Translations under genes and position numbers: made by a program
The notes under the pieces: generated by a model
Told to the model about the DNA's origin: nothing
The model's input: only the letters and a program-made list of their open reading frames with translations
Databases searched by the model: none
Assembly (NCBI RefSeq): GCF_002549775.1
Contig: NZ_NMTR01000004.1
Span: 1-64,000, forward strand
Reading direction: 5' to 3'
Length of the DNA: 64,000 nucleotides
DNA from: Faecalibacterium langellae
Lineage (GTDB): Bacteria; Bacillota; Clostridia; Oscillospirales; Ruminococcaceae
Part shown: in pieces, positions 1-9,344 of the stretch
Position numbering within the stretch: the stretch's first letter is position 1
How the letters are laid out: each line of letters opens with the position of its first letter

Positions 1-96
1 GAGCAGAGCCACAGGAAAATTGCGGAGAAATCGCTTGAAGAGAGGAATTTTGTCTAATTTGATTATAGCATATCTTTTGGAAGAACAAAATACTTT

Positions 97-118
97 ATGT
101 ACGCCGCCCGCAGGCGGC
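97..118 (-). repeat. GC hairpin followed by GTACAT, copy 1
   Basis: A perfect 6-bp stem (GCCGCC / GGCGGC, loop CGCA) lies 5 bases after the stop codon of the TTRAP-like gene. On the transcribed minus strand it is followed directly by GTACAT. Three other ICE sites have the same layout (3842, 10394, 35653). It lacks a T-run, so it is more likely an mRNA 3'-end or processing hairpin than a classic terminator. Confidence 0.55.
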
Positions 119-123
119 AAAGA

Positions 124-327
124 TTAGTCCGGGGGAAATTCCAGTTCGGCAAACTCCGCATCGGTCAACAGTTTCAGCTTTTCGATACCCCCCTCCGACA
201 GTTCCCGCAGGGCAGTTTCGTCAGGCATCAGGTAGCACTGCATGAGCCGCAGTTCGTGGATAAGCCCCATCCGGGTGCCGGTGTTGTAGAGCATCATCAG
301 CATGAGTTCTTCATGGTTAAAGTTCAT
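124..327 (-). CDS. Transposon-transfer-assisting (TTRAP-like) small protein
   Basis: This 67-residue acidic, helical protein begins MNFNHEELMLMMLYNTGTR, which is typical of the TTRAP-type proteins near the topoisomerase/helicase end of Tn1549-like ICEs. The start is placed at 327 because it is preceded by a good AAGGAGCG ribosome site; an upstream in-frame ATG would overlap the previous gene far more. It overlaps the end of the YodL-like gene by about 11 bases, which suggests translational coupling. A GC hairpin follows the stop. The biochemical role is not established. Confidence 0.65.
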   Translation of the reverse strand: MNFNHEELMLMMLYNTGTRMGLIHELRLMQCYLMPDETALRELSEGGIEKLKLLTDAEFAELEFPPD

Positions 328-832
328 GGCCGCTCCTTTCTTTTTTACATCCGCCGGGATTGCACTCCGGGGCATCGCACTTTTCTTTGAGATTCATCAG
401 CACCGAAGGACGTTCCGGCTTTGTATCCAGAAACCCCGGCAGTTCCTTGAAGCCGATGCTGTCCACATAATGCACAGATACCTCGCCATTGCGTTTGATT
501 GCAATCACATCGCTGACGGACAGGCTGTGCCCCTCAAAATCCTGCGGGCGGGAGATGTTGAACATCTGAAACAGTTCTTCCAGAACCTCGTTGTCCGGCA
601 CATCCTGCCACATGGCGGGCAAATCAGCATAGTAGGTGACCTCGTAATGCTCCGGGTCTGGCGTTTTGCCCCGACGATGCAGTTCCCGCATGGAAGCAAA
701 TCTTTCATCGAGGATTTTTTCGTCATGCCGCAGCTGCATCACCATATAAACATCGCACCCTGCGTTCAGAAACTTCTGCGGGATGTCCGTCATGGGCTCA
801 CCGTCAAAATTCTGGTTCCATTTTTGCTGCAT
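317..832 (-). CDS. YodL-like domain accessory protein of the ICE
   Basis: The 171-residue product contains the pattern GHSLSVSDVIAIKRNGEVSV followed by a 'YVDSIGF' segment, which I recognise from YodL/DUF4316-type proteins found next to topoisomerase III in conjugative transposons. No catalytic motif or membrane segment is visible. The C-terminus is cysteine-rich (CDAPECNPGGCKK), so metal binding is possible. It lies 8 bases after the 297-residue gene in the same minus-strand operon. Function is unknown; a role in element maintenance or anti-restriction is only an inference from location. Confidence 0.6.
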   Translation of the reverse strand: MQQKWNQNFDGEPMTDIPQKFLNAGCDVYMVMQLRHDEKILDERFASMRELHRRGKTPDPEHYEVTYYADLPAMWQDVPDNEVLEELFQMFNISRPQDFEGHSLSVSDVIAIKRNGEVSVHYVDSIGFKELPGFLDTKPERPSVLMNLKEKCDAPECNPGGCKKERSGHEL

Positions 833-840
833 CGTCTACC

Positions 841-1734
841 TCACAGTTCTGGTGCAGAACGTGCAGACGATTTTGGCGCAGACGTATCACTTGCCATTTC
901 TGCCAGCTTTTCCAGTGTGGAAGGGCGATGGTCTGCACTCAGTTTCTCGGCTTCCGCAACTTTATCCATGACTGCATCGTAGTCCTGCAGTAGCCGCCGG
1001 CCCTTTTCCATGTGGTGCGCTTCCAGAATCTGCTCACGGGCTTCCTGAATAGTCAGTTCCGGGGCATCCAGCTGCCCACCGTCCATCACAGAATAATCGC
1101 TGTGGTAGAGGGTGTAGTCCCATCCATCCTCACAGGACTGGATTGCAAGGTAGCCTTTGCCGCCCAGTTCCCACGCCGCCTGCTCGTCCTGTGTCTGAAT
1201 CTCCGGGTAGAAGTCTGCATGGTTTCGTTCCATGACCTCGGCAAACTGGCAGATGTGGAACACATTGCCCAGACCGCCCATGTCAAAGTGATAATCATCC
1301 AGATGTTCCAGCCGTGCCGTAAAGCTGCGCCCATCCGGGTAATCCACCTGTACAACTCCGCCATCTGGAATGCGGTAGAGGTCGTCATAGTGGCTGTTGA
1401 TGAGACGAATATCCTTCGGCAGCGTTTCCGGCTCCCAGATGCGCCGTCTGCCGATACCAGCTTGCGGGATGTTTTCGAGGATCTTTACGCTTTCCTGTTG
1501 GATGGCCTTGCGGTCATCGTCCGAAAGTTCAAACAGATACCAGTTCCGGGCGGCAGGAATGGCGTTCCTGCCATCGGGCGGCAGGTTCTTTTCCGAGATC
1601 TGCCCGCTTTCCAGCGGCTCACCAGTTACCTTGTTATAAGTGGCAAAGCCGACCCCTGCACCGTTTTCTCGGAGATGCAGATAGCGTTCATCGTTGATAA
1701 GGTAGACCGCTTCTTTTATCTGCTCCATCAGCAC
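841..1734 (-). CDS. ICE accessory protein, large-polyvalent-protein-associated type
   Basis: This soluble 297-residue protein has a C-terminal segment (about residues 190-240: GYLAIQSCEDGWDYTLYHSD then 'ELTIQEAREQIL') like the LPD-type domains attached to large mobile-element polyproteins. The first half has no motif I can name. The C-terminal 30 residues are Ser/Ala/Lys-rich and probably disordered. Its start overlaps the stop of topB by 7 bases, placing it in the same transcript. I cannot assign a function. Confidence 0.55.
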   Translation of the reverse strand: MLMEQIKEAVYLINDERYLHLRENGAGVGFATYNKVTGEPLESGQISEKNLPPDGRNAIPAARNWYLFELSDDDRKAIQQESVKILENIPQAGIGRRRIWEPETLPKDIRLINSHYDDLYRIPDGGVVQVDYPDGRSFTARLEHLDDYHFDMGGLGNVFHICQFAEVMERNHADFYPEIQTQDEQAAWELGGKGYLAIQSCEDGWDYTLYHSDYSVMDGGQLDAPELTIQEAREQILEAHHMEKGRRLLQDYDAVMDKVAEAEKLSADHRPSTLEKLAEMASDTSAPKSSARSAPEL

Positions 1735-3809
1735 CCACCTTCAAATTCCAGCGAAAACTTGCTGCGGCCATCGGGTTCAGTGCTCAGCAGGACGGTGGCG
1801 TTGTAGGTCTTGCCCTTGGCGCTCTTGCAGTCCTTCAGCCGGACACGGCCATCCCGCAGCAGCTTGTCCGCCATTCGGCCATCCAAACGCTTGCCCAGAC
1901 GCTTAAAGAACGCATTGTCCTTCCACAGCACGAAACGGCAAGGGTTGGATTCACAGAACCAGCCTTTTTCACGCTCTACAACATTTGCACCGCAATTCGG
2001 GCAGACACCAATGATTTTGTTTTTCATAAGCGCATTCGCTCCTTTCGCAGCCTCGGTGGTCGTTACCAGCGAGGAAATCATCTCTTTAATTTCAGTCATA
2101 AAAGTTTCCGACTCCATTTCGCCGCGTTCGATTTGCAGCAGCTTTGTTTCCCAATCGGCGGTCATTTCCGGGGATTGGATTTCTTCGGGCATCACGGTGA
2201 TGAGGGCTTTTCCCTTGTCGGTGGGCAGCAGCACCTTGGTTTTCTTGGTGCCCTTGCGCTCCAGAAAGCCCTTCTGCACCAGCTTTTCGATGGTGGCAGC
2301 TCTGGTTGCTGGAGTGCCGATGCCCTGACGCTCTACACCCTCCGGCATACTGTCTGCACTGGCGGTTTCCATCGCATGAAGTAGAAGGTCCTCGGTGAAA
2401 TGCTTCGGCGGGGACGTTTGACCTTCTTTCAGTTCGGCATTGAGGATGCCGCACTCGTTTTCCGCTGCATTGGGCAGGGCGGTGAGTTCCTGTTTTCGGT
2501 TCAGGATGTCTGCCAGCACCTTGCGTTCCACCGCTTTCCAGCCTTCCTCCAGAACCTCCTTGCCCTTGGCGGTAAACTCCTCCCCGGCACATTCGGTGGT
2601 CAACATGGTTTCCAGATACCGGAAGGGTTTGCCTACCGCCATCAGCGTCCGGGCAATGATGAGTTTCAGGGCGTTCTGCTCGCCCTTGGGCAGTGCGTCC
2701 AGATTGGCTTGCAGCATACTGCGAGTGGGCAGAATGGCGTGGTGGTCGGTGACTTTTTCCCTGTTGACGGTGCGCCGTGTCCGGGGCACCGCCTCGTCCA
2801 CATCTTCCGGGGTAATGTTGAGAAACCTTTCCAGTTCCTCAGTCAGTTCCTCCAGCATTTCCTCGTCATCGTCGGTGATATAGCAACTATCAGTTCTGGG
2901 ATAAGTGGTAAGTTTCTTCTCATACAGGTTCTGCACATAGTCCAGCGTCTGCTGTGCGCTGTACCCCAGCAGGCGGTTGGCATCCCGTTGAAGGGTGGTT
3001 AGGTCGTACAGCGGCGGCGGATTCTCGGACTTTTCCTTGCGGGTGATGCGCTGGATCGTTGCCACCATCTCCTTTCGGCAGGCTTCCAGCAGGTTCTCTG
3101 CAACGGTTTTTTCAGGAATGCGGTGGCTGGATGCCGTGCAGCCGCTGGTCAGTTCCAGATCCACCGTGTAGAATTTCTCTGGCGTGAAGGCGGCAATGGC
3201 AGCTTCCCGCACCACCGTCATGGCAAGCACCGGGGTCATAACACGCCCCACCGCCAGCGGTTGACCGTACAGACACGAAAAAAGCCGGGAACAGTTGATA
3301 CCAACCATCCAGTCGGCACGTTCCCGGCAGAGTGCTGCATTGTACAGCGCATCGTATTCAGTTGACGGTTTGAGGTGGGCAAAGCCCTCCCGGATGGCAG
3401 ATTCCTCCATGCTGGACAGCCACAGGCGGGAAAAGGGCTTTTTGCAGCCTGCTTGCTGATACACCAAGCGGAAGATCAGTTCTCCCTCGCGCCCTGCGTC
3501 CGTAGCACAGATCACGCTGTCCACATCTGGGCGGTTCATCAGGTCTTTCAGGATACCAAACTGCTTTTTGGTGGATGCAGACACAAGGTACTGCCACTTT
3601 TGCGGCAGGATGGGCAAATCTGCAATGCTCCACTTAACATACTTGGCATCGTAGACATTAGGCGGAGCCAGTTCCACCAGATGACCAACGCACCAGCTTA
3701 CTAGATAGCCGTTACCCTCCAGATAACCGTCTTTGCGGTTGGTGGCACCGAGGACTTTGGCGTAGGACATGGCAACCGAGGGCTTTTCTGCTACAACTAG
3801 AATTAAAAT
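1728..3809 (-). CDS. topB: DNA topoisomerase III (type IA)
   Basis: This is a type IA topoisomerase that would relax or decatenate element DNA during transfer and replication. The N-terminal TOPRIM domain has VVAEKPSVAMSYAKVLGA and DAGREGELIFR, and the active-site tyrosine lies in TYPRTDSCYITDD near residue 304. The C-terminus has a four-cysteine zinc ribbon (CPNCGANV through CESNPC). The reading frame is open far upstream, but that part only mirrors the CD1107-type gene. Homology starts at ILILVVAEKPS, where the only codon correctly spaced from a GGAGGG site is an ATT at 3809, so the start codon is atypical or uncertain. It is standard in Tn1549-type ICEs. Confidence 0.9.
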   Translation of the reverse strand: MLILVVAEKPSVAMSYAKVLGATNRKDGYLEGNGYLVSWCVGHLVELAPPNVYDAKYVKWSIADLPILPQKWQYLVSASTKKQFGILKDLMNRPDVDSVICATDAGREGELIFRLVYQQAGCKKPFSRLWLSSMEESAIREGFAHLKPSTEYDALYNAALCRERADWMVGINCSRLFSCLYGQPLAVGRVMTPVLAMTVVREAAIAAFTPEKFYTVDLELTSGCTASSHRIPEKTVAENLLEACRKEMVATIQRITRKEKSENPPPLYDLTTLQRDANRLLGYSAQQTLDYVQNLYEKKLTTYPRTDSCYITDDDEEMLEELTEELERFLNITPEDVDEAVPRTRRTVNREKVTDHHAILPTRSMLQANLDALPKGEQNALKLIIARTLMAVGKPFRYLETMLTTECAGEEFTAKGKEVLEEGWKAVERKVLADILNRKQELTALPNAAENECGILNAELKEGQTSPPKHFTEDLLLHAMETASADSMPEGVERQGIGTPATRAATIEKLVQKGFLERKGTKKTKVLLPTDKGKALITVMPEEIQSPEMTADWETKLLQIERGEMESETFMTEIKEMISSLVTTTEAAKGANALMKNKIIGVCPNCGANVVEREKGWFCESNPCRFVLWKDNAFFKRLGKRLDGRMADKLLRDGRVRLKDCKSAKGKTYNATVLLSTEPDGRSKFSLEFEGGC

Positions 3810-3841
3810 AAGCGTTCCCTCCAATCTGTTTTCATTTGGAT

Positions 3842-3864
3842 ATGTACGGCGGCAAAACGCCGCC
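3842..3864 (-). repeat. GC hairpin followed by GTACAT, copy 2
   Basis: A perfect stem GGCGGC / GCCGCC with a 5-base loop lies 6 bases after the stop of the CD1107-type gene. Minus-strand GTACAT follows the stem, as in copy 1. Confidence 0.55.
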
Positions 3865-3870
3865 TTAAAA

Positions 3871-4599
3871 TCAGATGGGTTCGGTATCTTCCTCACTGGG
3901 TTCCTCCGGCTCGTCCTCGGTGGGAATTTCAAAATCACCCTTGTCCTCGGTGTAGTTTGCATCGGGGTCAAGGGCTTCTTTTTCGGCCTGCTTTTTCTGC
4001 TTCTGCTTCGCAAAGGCATAGAAAACGCCGCCTACCGCCAGCGCAATCAGCACGACCGCACCCAGAAAGCCGGACGCGATCTTTGTGACCTTGTTCTCCT
4101 TGGGCTGTTCCGTGCCGGATGCTGCCGCTTCTTCGGCGGCTTTTTTCGCTTCTTCCTCGGCTTTCAGCTTATCCTGTTCCGCCTGCGCCGCCGCTTCTTT
4201 TTCAGCGGTATAAGCATCGGCAGCATCTTCCTCCATCAGAGCCAGAAGGTCGGCTTCGTCCACAAGGTTCATAAAGTGGACGGTCTGCTGCCCTTTGGCG
4301 TTGCGGTCAATCACCAGATAGAAAGTCGCACCCGACTTCGACACCAGCGTAATGAACTGCTGTCCACTGCCATCGGAATAGTCGGTGTGATAGTCGTCTA
4401 CCAGCGTCAGATTGCCCTCCGGGGTCAGGACACCAGAGGTTTCGTCCGTGACGGTGACAGTATCTTCCTCCTCCACGATTTCCGGCAGAACAGGCTGTTC
4501 CACCGGGGTGGAATCGCCCTCAAAGGCAAAAGCGGGAGCTGCCATGCCGATGCACAGCACCGCCGACACCAGCAGTGCGCCAAATCTCTTAATCTTCAT
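3871..4599 (-). CDS. CD1107-type (DUF4366-like) secreted, membrane-anchored ICE protein
   Basis: The 242-residue product has an N-terminal signal peptide (KRFGALLVSAVLCIGMAAPA, cut near AFA), an extracytoplasmic region, an Ala/Glu/Lys-rich coiled-coil stretch, and a transmembrane helix near residue 180 (IASGFLGAVVLIALAVGGVF). An acidic cytoplasmic tail follows. This matches the membrane-anchored family between DUF4315 and TopoIII in CTn elements. It probably belongs to the cell-envelope part of the mating apparatus (inference). The start at 4599 follows AAGGAGGA; an ATG at 4608 overlaps that site. It overlaps the DUF4315 gene by 11 bases. Confidence 0.75.
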   Translation of the reverse strand: MKIKRFGALLVSAVLCIGMAAPAFAFEGDSTPVEQPVLPEIVEEEDTVTVTDETSGVLTPEGNLTLVDDYHTDYSDGSGQQFITLVSKSGATFYLVIDRNAKGQQTVHFMNLVDEADLLALMEEDAADAYTAEKEAAAQAEQDKLKAEEEAKKAAEEAAASGTEQPKENKVTKIASGFLGAVVLIALAVGGVFYAFAKQKQKKQAEKEALDPDANYTEDKGDFEIPTEDEPEEPSEEDTEPI

Positions 4600-4855
4600 C
4601 CGAATCATCCTCCTTGTCGAAAGTTGCGCCCACAGCGGCCAAAGCAGCCGGGTTCGGGGTGGTAGTGGCAGACTGCCGCAGCAGGGCGGCAAGCTGTTCC
4701 GGGCTGACCTTTGCACTGCGCACCATTTCGTTCACTTCGGCGGCTTCGGCCTCCTGAATCCGCCGTTCCAGAATTTCAATGCGGTTGTTCAGCTTGATGC
4801 GCCGCTCTTTCTCTTTTTCGAGCATCGCGCGCAGCTTTTCCAGTTTTTCGCTCAT
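4589..4855 (-). CDS. DUF4315-family small coiled-coil protein
   Basis: This 88-residue highly charged protein has a heptad-like N-terminal helix (EKLEKLRAMLEKEKERRIKL) and an acidic tail DKEDDSDED. Genes of this type sit between the NlpC/P60 hydrolase and the CD1107-type gene in Tn1549-like ICEs, as here. No catalytic residues are visible. It probably mediates protein-protein contacts within the transfer complex, which is inference only. Confidence 0.75.
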   Translation of the reverse strand: MSEKLEKLRAMLEKEKERRIKLNNRIEILERRIQEAEAAEVNEMVRSAKVSPEQLAALLRQSATTTPNPAALAAVGATFDKEDDSDED

Positions 4856-4870
4856 AGTAAACCCTCCATT

Positions 4871-6604
4871 TCATTTTGAAAGCCGCCCAAATCCTGCGAG
4901 ATGCTTCTCCCAGTAGGACGAGTGGATATTTGCGTATTTGATGGGGTCTCCGGCACTGACCATCATGCCATTGCCGAGATAGATCCCGGTATGGCTCATG
5001 CCGGGGGTGTCGTAGGTGCCTTTGAAAAAGACCAAATCTCCGGGCTTTGCTTCGGCTTCGCTGATGTGCTGGCTCTTGTTCCACAGGCCGTTGGCGGTGG
5101 TGCGCCCCACATCGTAGCCGTTCTGGTTGTAGACCCAACAAACGTAGCCTGAACAGTCAAAGCCAGTTTCCGGGGTAGAACCGCCCCATACATAGGGCGT
5201 GCCCACATACTTTTGGGCTTCCTTGTAGATGGCGGCAAATTCGCTGTCGGTCAGGGCTTCTGCCGGAATCTGATAATCGATGCCCGGTGTGCCGGAGCCA
5301 TCGGAACCACCGGTCGGCAGACCACCGTTGAACAGGTAAGGCCGACCACCCAGTGTGTCCTGAAAGATTTCGTAGCGTTTCCACTGGTCAGCATCCAGTT
5401 CCTCCCGGATAACGACCTCCAGCCCTTTGTTCACCAGCTTTGTGTGAAAAATGCGGTACTCGTAGGGCACCTGCGTGGGAACCGGGATTCCTGCCGGGCT
5501 GATGACCCAGACCGTCTTATACCGTATCTGCACCTCCACCCATGTGGTCAGCTTGTACTGCTTTTTGAAGGTCTCCTTCAGCTTGCCCTGCACCTCTGAC
5601 CGGGTATAATCGTCATATAGAGTCGTGAGAAAAGAGGTCAACTGCCATGGGTCATGCTCGATGGGGTCGAGATGGTACTGGTACTCGTTGTAGCCGGGGT
5701 GGTCGGCGGGGGTGCGCTTGATTTTCTTATCCAGTTCCTTTTCCAGCTTCTTGTAATCCTGTTCTGCGCCCCGGATGTCCCTGTCCTCGGCGGAGTACAT
5801 GGTCTGCCCGGACACCTGTGTGCCGCCGGAAAAGAGGATGCCGCAGGAGGAAAAGCCGGACATCACCATCAGGATGAGCAAAAGAAAAACGCCCACGATT
5901 ACCAGAACGTGTGCGTTGCCCTTGGCGGCATTCATCAGCCCTTTCACAGCGGTGCTGACGGCAGTTTTGCCTTTCTCCACCGCCTGTTCCACGCCGGACC
6001 GGGCAGCAGATGCACCGTTGGATACCGCCTTACCGCCTGCGGTCTGCGCCGCTGTGCCCGAACGGGCGGCGGCATAATAGCTCTGCCGGATGTTCTGCTT
6101 CTGCCGCCACCGGGAGAGCCAGTTGGAGCCTCCCTCGCCGGTGCCGGATGCGCCTGCATCTTGTGCCGCAGTCGGCTCTCGTGCAGAAGATTTTGCGGTT
6201 TTGGTGCCCTTCTTGCCCTGCATCTTGGCTTTCTTTTTCAGCTTCCGGGCATAGCGGCTCTTGGCAATATCGTGGGTGGTCTCGGCGGCTTTTTCGCCCT
6301 CGCTCAGAGCCTGCACACCGACGTTTTCATCCTCGTACTGATCAACCTCCCGATGCACCGCAGACCGGGCGGCATGGGCGGCGTACATTTCCCGCTTCTG
6401 CGCCTTGCTCAAACGGCTCAGTTCGTCCGGGGTCAGTTCGGCCTTGCCGAACCGCAGGTGCTGGGCTTTTTCGGCAGTCTTTTCTGCATCGGTTTTCAGC
6501 TTTTTCTTTTTGGGCACCGACTGCTCCACCTTGGTTTTCTTCGGGGGAGAACGGGTCTTTTTGGCAGACGGCTCCTCTCTGAGATTCAGCTTCGGTTCAC
6601 TCAT
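4871..6604 (-). CDS. Conjugation cell-wall hydrolase, NlpC/P60 (C40) type, VirB1-like
   Basis: This 577-residue bitopic protein has a long basic cytoplasmic N-terminus (residues 1-230, Lys/Ala-rich). One transmembrane helix follows at about 232-252 (VLVIVGVFLLLILMVMSGF), then an extracytoplasmic stalk and a C-terminal NlpC/P60 peptidase. The catalytic Cys is in FDCSGYVCW (about 484) and the His in MSHTGIYLG (about 536). It would open peptidoglycan for the mating channel. Its start overlaps the stop of virB4 by 4 bases, which indicates translational coupling. Unlike Tn916 Orf14, I see no lysozyme-like domain ahead of the peptidase. Confidence 0.88.
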   Translation of the reverse strand: MSEPKLNLREEPSAKKTRSPPKKTKVEQSVPKKKKLKTDAEKTAEKAQHLRFGKAELTPDELSRLSKAQKREMYAAHAARSAVHREVDQYEDENVGVQALSEGEKAAETTHDIAKSRYARKLKKKAKMQGKKGTKTAKSSAREPTAAQDAGASGTGEGGSNWLSRWRQKQNIRQSYYAAARSGTAAQTAGGKAVSNGASAARSGVEQAVEKGKTAVSTAVKGLMNAAKGNAHVLVIVGVFLLLILMVMSGFSSCGILFSGGTQVSGQTMYSAEDRDIRGAEQDYKKLEKELDKKIKRTPADHPGYNEYQYHLDPIEHDPWQLTSFLTTLYDDYTRSEVQGKLKETFKKQYKLTTWVEVQIRYKTVWVISPAGIPVPTQVPYEYRIFHTKLVNKGLEVVIREELDADQWKRYEIFQDTLGGRPYLFNGGLPTGGSDGSGTPGIDYQIPAEALTDSEFAAIYKEAQKYVGTPYVWGGSTPETGFDCSGYVCWVYNQNGYDVGRTTANGLWNKSQHISEAEAKPGDLVFFKGTYDTPGMSHTGIYLGNGMMVSAGDPIKYANIHSSYWEKHLAGFGRLSK

Positions 6605-8994
6605 TTCTGCGCCCCCTCCGAAACCTCCCCCAACTTGGTGGTCATGATCCGATAGAGTTCCAGATCGGTGGGGAAGCGGTCAACGAAGGGCAGAATGACG
6701 TTGCCGAAGAACAGCAGCCCCTCGCCCTCGCCGGAGTGGGTCACATAGGAAAGCTGGTGGGGCGAGATGTTGAGCTGCTTTGCGAGAATTTGCCGGTCTC
6801 CCGCCGCCTGATTCAGCATGATGATCATGTCGCTGTTCTCGAAAATATTCTCGACCTCACGAGAAGAAAGAAGGTCTTTGACGTTCTGGGTTAATCCAGT
6901 CGGAATACCGCCCCACTTACGGAAACGCTTCCAGATTTCCACGGAATAAGCGGCGGTCTGCTCCTCTTTCAGCAAAAGGTGCATCTCATCCATATAATAC
7001 CGGGTAGACTTGCCGCTGCTGCGGTTTGCCGTGACACGCCCCCAGACCTGATCCTGTACGATGAGCATACCGAGCTTCTTCATCTGCTTGCCCAATTCCT
7101 TGATGTCATAGCAGACGATGCGGTTGTTGACGTTTACATTGGTTCTGTGATTGAACAGATTCAGGGAGCCTTTCACATAGATTTCCAGAGCCGTGGCAAC
7201 ATGGTGGGCTTCTTTCTCGTCCTGTTGGAGTAGGGCGTTGTACAAATCCTCAAGGATGGGCATATTCTCCGGGCAGGGGTCCGCAAAATATTTGCGGTAG
7301 ATCAGATGCACACAGCGGTCGATGACAGTTTTCTCCACCGGCAGCAGCCCTTCTTTGCCGCCCACCACCAGTTCACACAAAGAAAGAATAAAGTCAGCTT
7401 TCAGGGAAAGCGGATTATCTTCCTCCGAATAGTTGGCGTTAATGTCCATGGGGTTGATGAACTGGGTGCTGTTGGGGCTGACTTTGATGACCTGACCCTC
7501 CAAACGATTCACCAGCGGCGAGTATTCGCCTTCGGGGTCGTTCACAATAATATCATCATCCGTCACCAGAAACGCATTGGCAATTTCACGCTTTGCCGAG
7601 AAACTTTTGCCGGAGCCGGGCGTACCCAGAATCAGGCCGTTGGGATTCTTCAGCTTCTTCCGGTCCACCATGATCAAGTTGTTGGACAGGGCGTTCAGGC
7701 CGTAATACAGGCTTTCTTTGCCGGACTGATACAATTCCTGCGTGGTAAACGGAATAAAAATTGCCGTGCTACTGGTGGTCAGACCGCGCTGAATCTCGAT
7801 CTGGCAGTCTGCCAGCGGAAGCGAGGACATCAGCCCCTGTTCCTGCTGGAAGTCCAATCGGCACAGGTTGCAGTTGTGCTTCTGGGCGATGGAGCTGGCC
7901 TGAAAGACGTTGTTTTCCAGTTCCTGCTCCGTGCGTCCAGTGTTCAGCACCAGAAAGGTGACAAGGAACATCCGCTCGTTCTGGCTCTGCAATTCCTTCA
8001 GCAGGGCTTTGGCATCTCTGCCGTAGGTCGCCAAATCCGACGGAATGATGTCAATATCATATCCGGCACGGATGGCTTTCTTCTGCTCCTCGATCTTGCT
8101 GCGATCCAGTTCCGTGATGGTGCGCTTGACCGTCTTAATGGCCTTGTTCTGGTCAACAGACTGGATGTGCATGGTGACGATCTGGGAAGAATCCATGTCC
8201 AGAAAATCCTTCAAAAGCTGGTCGCTGATGTCGGATGCCGTGATGCTCAAGAAACTGGCGGCGCAAAAAATGCCGCCCATCTGGAACGTCCGGGAGTTTT
8301 TGAAGGCAAAGGCGGTGGGTGCAATGGCATCCTTCACGGACAGCCCGCTTTTCACGAGGTCTTTCCAGTCAAAATGAAACTTGCTGGCACCGTCCATGTT
8401 GAACATATCGTGCATGAGTTTCAGCCGCTGGGCACCGTTCAGGGGCTTTGCCTGCACCCCCAGCCGGTGGAAGTTGTTCAGCAGGTCATTCTGGATGTGG
8501 TCGAGCCGGGGCTTGACCTGTGCCATGCTTTCGCCCTCCACACCAAAGGTGATGAATTTGGTCTTAGTCAGACCATTATTGCCCTTGGCAAGCTGCTGCC
8601 GCAGCATCTGGGAATACTCCGCACGAACATCGTCAAAGCCGTCTTTCTGGTACGGAATGCGGATGCTCTTTTCAAACTCGGTGCTGTCGGTTGCCATGTT
8701 CACAAAGGACAGCTCAAATTTGATGCTGGAATCAAAGAAGTTCAGAAAACTGCACCATTCCTCAAAAATCGCAGTCTTATCCTCCTGCTGTGCCAACTGA
8801 TAGTTGATGTCCTGATACTGGATGGTGCGGGTGTAGTAGTTTGCTTTCACCCGGCAGGTGCCATCCTCAAACATCCGCTGCATGGGGATGGATTGCTGGG
8901 CGGTTCGGGGCACAGTGGGCTTTGTGTTCTGCCTGCGCTTCTGCGCAGACTGCGGCTTGCTGTGCTTACCGGTCTTTTTCCAAAACGGGATCAT
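6601..8994 (-). CDS. virB4: VirB4-type conjugation ATPase
   Basis: This 797-residue ATPase powers the type IV secretion apparatus at the inner face of the membrane. The Walker A motif is LILGTPGSGKSFSAKREI near residue 460, and a Walker B-like stretch YYMDEMHLLL lies near 670. The length is normal for the TraE/VirB4 family of Gram-positive ICEs. It overlaps the prgI-type gene at its start and the hydrolase at its end. It lies downstream of the maff2 insertion, so its expression could be affected by IME2. Confidence 0.93.
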   Translation of the reverse strand: MIPFWKKTGKHSKPQSAQKRRQNTKPTVPRTAQQSIPMQRMFEDGTCRVKANYYTRTIQYQDINYQLAQQEDKTAIFEEWCSFLNFFDSSIKFELSFVNMATDSTEFEKSIRIPYQKDGFDDVRAEYSQMLRQQLAKGNNGLTKTKFITFGVEGESMAQVKPRLDHIQNDLLNNFHRLGVQAKPLNGAQRLKLMHDMFNMDGASKFHFDWKDLVKSGLSVKDAIAPTAFAFKNSRTFQMGGIFCAASFLSITASDISDQLLKDFLDMDSSQIVTMHIQSVDQNKAIKTVKRTITELDRSKIEEQKKAIRAGYDIDIIPSDLATYGRDAKALLKELQSQNERMFLVTFLVLNTGRTEQELENNVFQASSIAQKHNCNLCRLDFQQEQGLMSSLPLADCQIEIQRGLTTSSTAIFIPFTTQELYQSGKESLYYGLNALSNNLIMVDRKKLKNPNGLILGTPGSGKSFSAKREIANAFLVTDDDIIVNDPEGEYSPLVNRLEGQVIKVSPNSTQFINPMDINANYSEEDNPLSLKADFILSLCELVVGGKEGLLPVEKTVIDRCVHLIYRKYFADPCPENMPILEDLYNALLQQDEKEAHHVATALEIYVKGSLNLFNHRTNVNVNNRIVCYDIKELGKQMKKLGMLIVQDQVWGRVTANRSSGKSTRYYMDEMHLLLKEEQTAAYSVEIWKRFRKWGGIPTGLTQNVKDLLSSREVENIFENSDMIIMLNQAAGDRQILAKQLNISPHQLSYVTHSGEGEGLLFFGNVILPFVDRFPTDLELYRIMTTKLGEVSEGAQK

Positions 8995-9331
8995 GGGTCA
9001 TGCCTCCTTTCATCAAAATTGCATAGTAGTTGTTGGTCTTGTAGGGGCGAATCTTCGGGCGGAGAAACCGGGACTGCACATAGTACGACAGCAGCTTTTC
9101 CAAAGGCTGACCGTTTTTCTCGTACATTCCAAGAAAGAACGCTGGCAGCATCACCGCCATCATGCCGAGGGTGGCGGCAGTGTTGCCGCCGGAATCCCGG
9201 AGTACAAAAAACAGCGGCACCCCAATGAGAGCCGCTGTACCGAAACAAAGCAGTTGCCGTTTGGTCAGGTTGAACGCCACTTTGGATTTGACCTTGGTCA
9301 AATCACGGGGCACGGAAATATACGCAGCCAA
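8966..9331 (-). CDS. PrgI-family (VirB3-like) membrane protein
   Basis: This 121-residue protein starts MAAYISVPRDLTKVKSKV, the signature opening of PrgI-family proteins. Two adjacent transmembrane helices follow at about 27-46 and 51-69, then a basic tail that would face VirB4. In Tn1549-like systems it precedes virB4 directly, as here, and takes the VirB3 position in the channel. It overlaps virB4 by 29 bases. Confidence 0.88.
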   Translation of the reverse strand: MAAYISVPRDLTKVKSKVAFNLTKRQLLCFGTAALIGVPLFFVLRDSGGNTAATLGMMAVMLPAFFLGMYEKNGQPLEKLLSYYVQSRFLRPKIRPYKTNNYYAILMKGGMTHDPVLEKDR

Positions 9332-9344
9332 GTAAGCACCTCCT

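Noticed and set aside
7306-9228. 640-codon plus-strand frame opposite virB4
   Set aside because: Shadow of the ATPase gene on the other strand.
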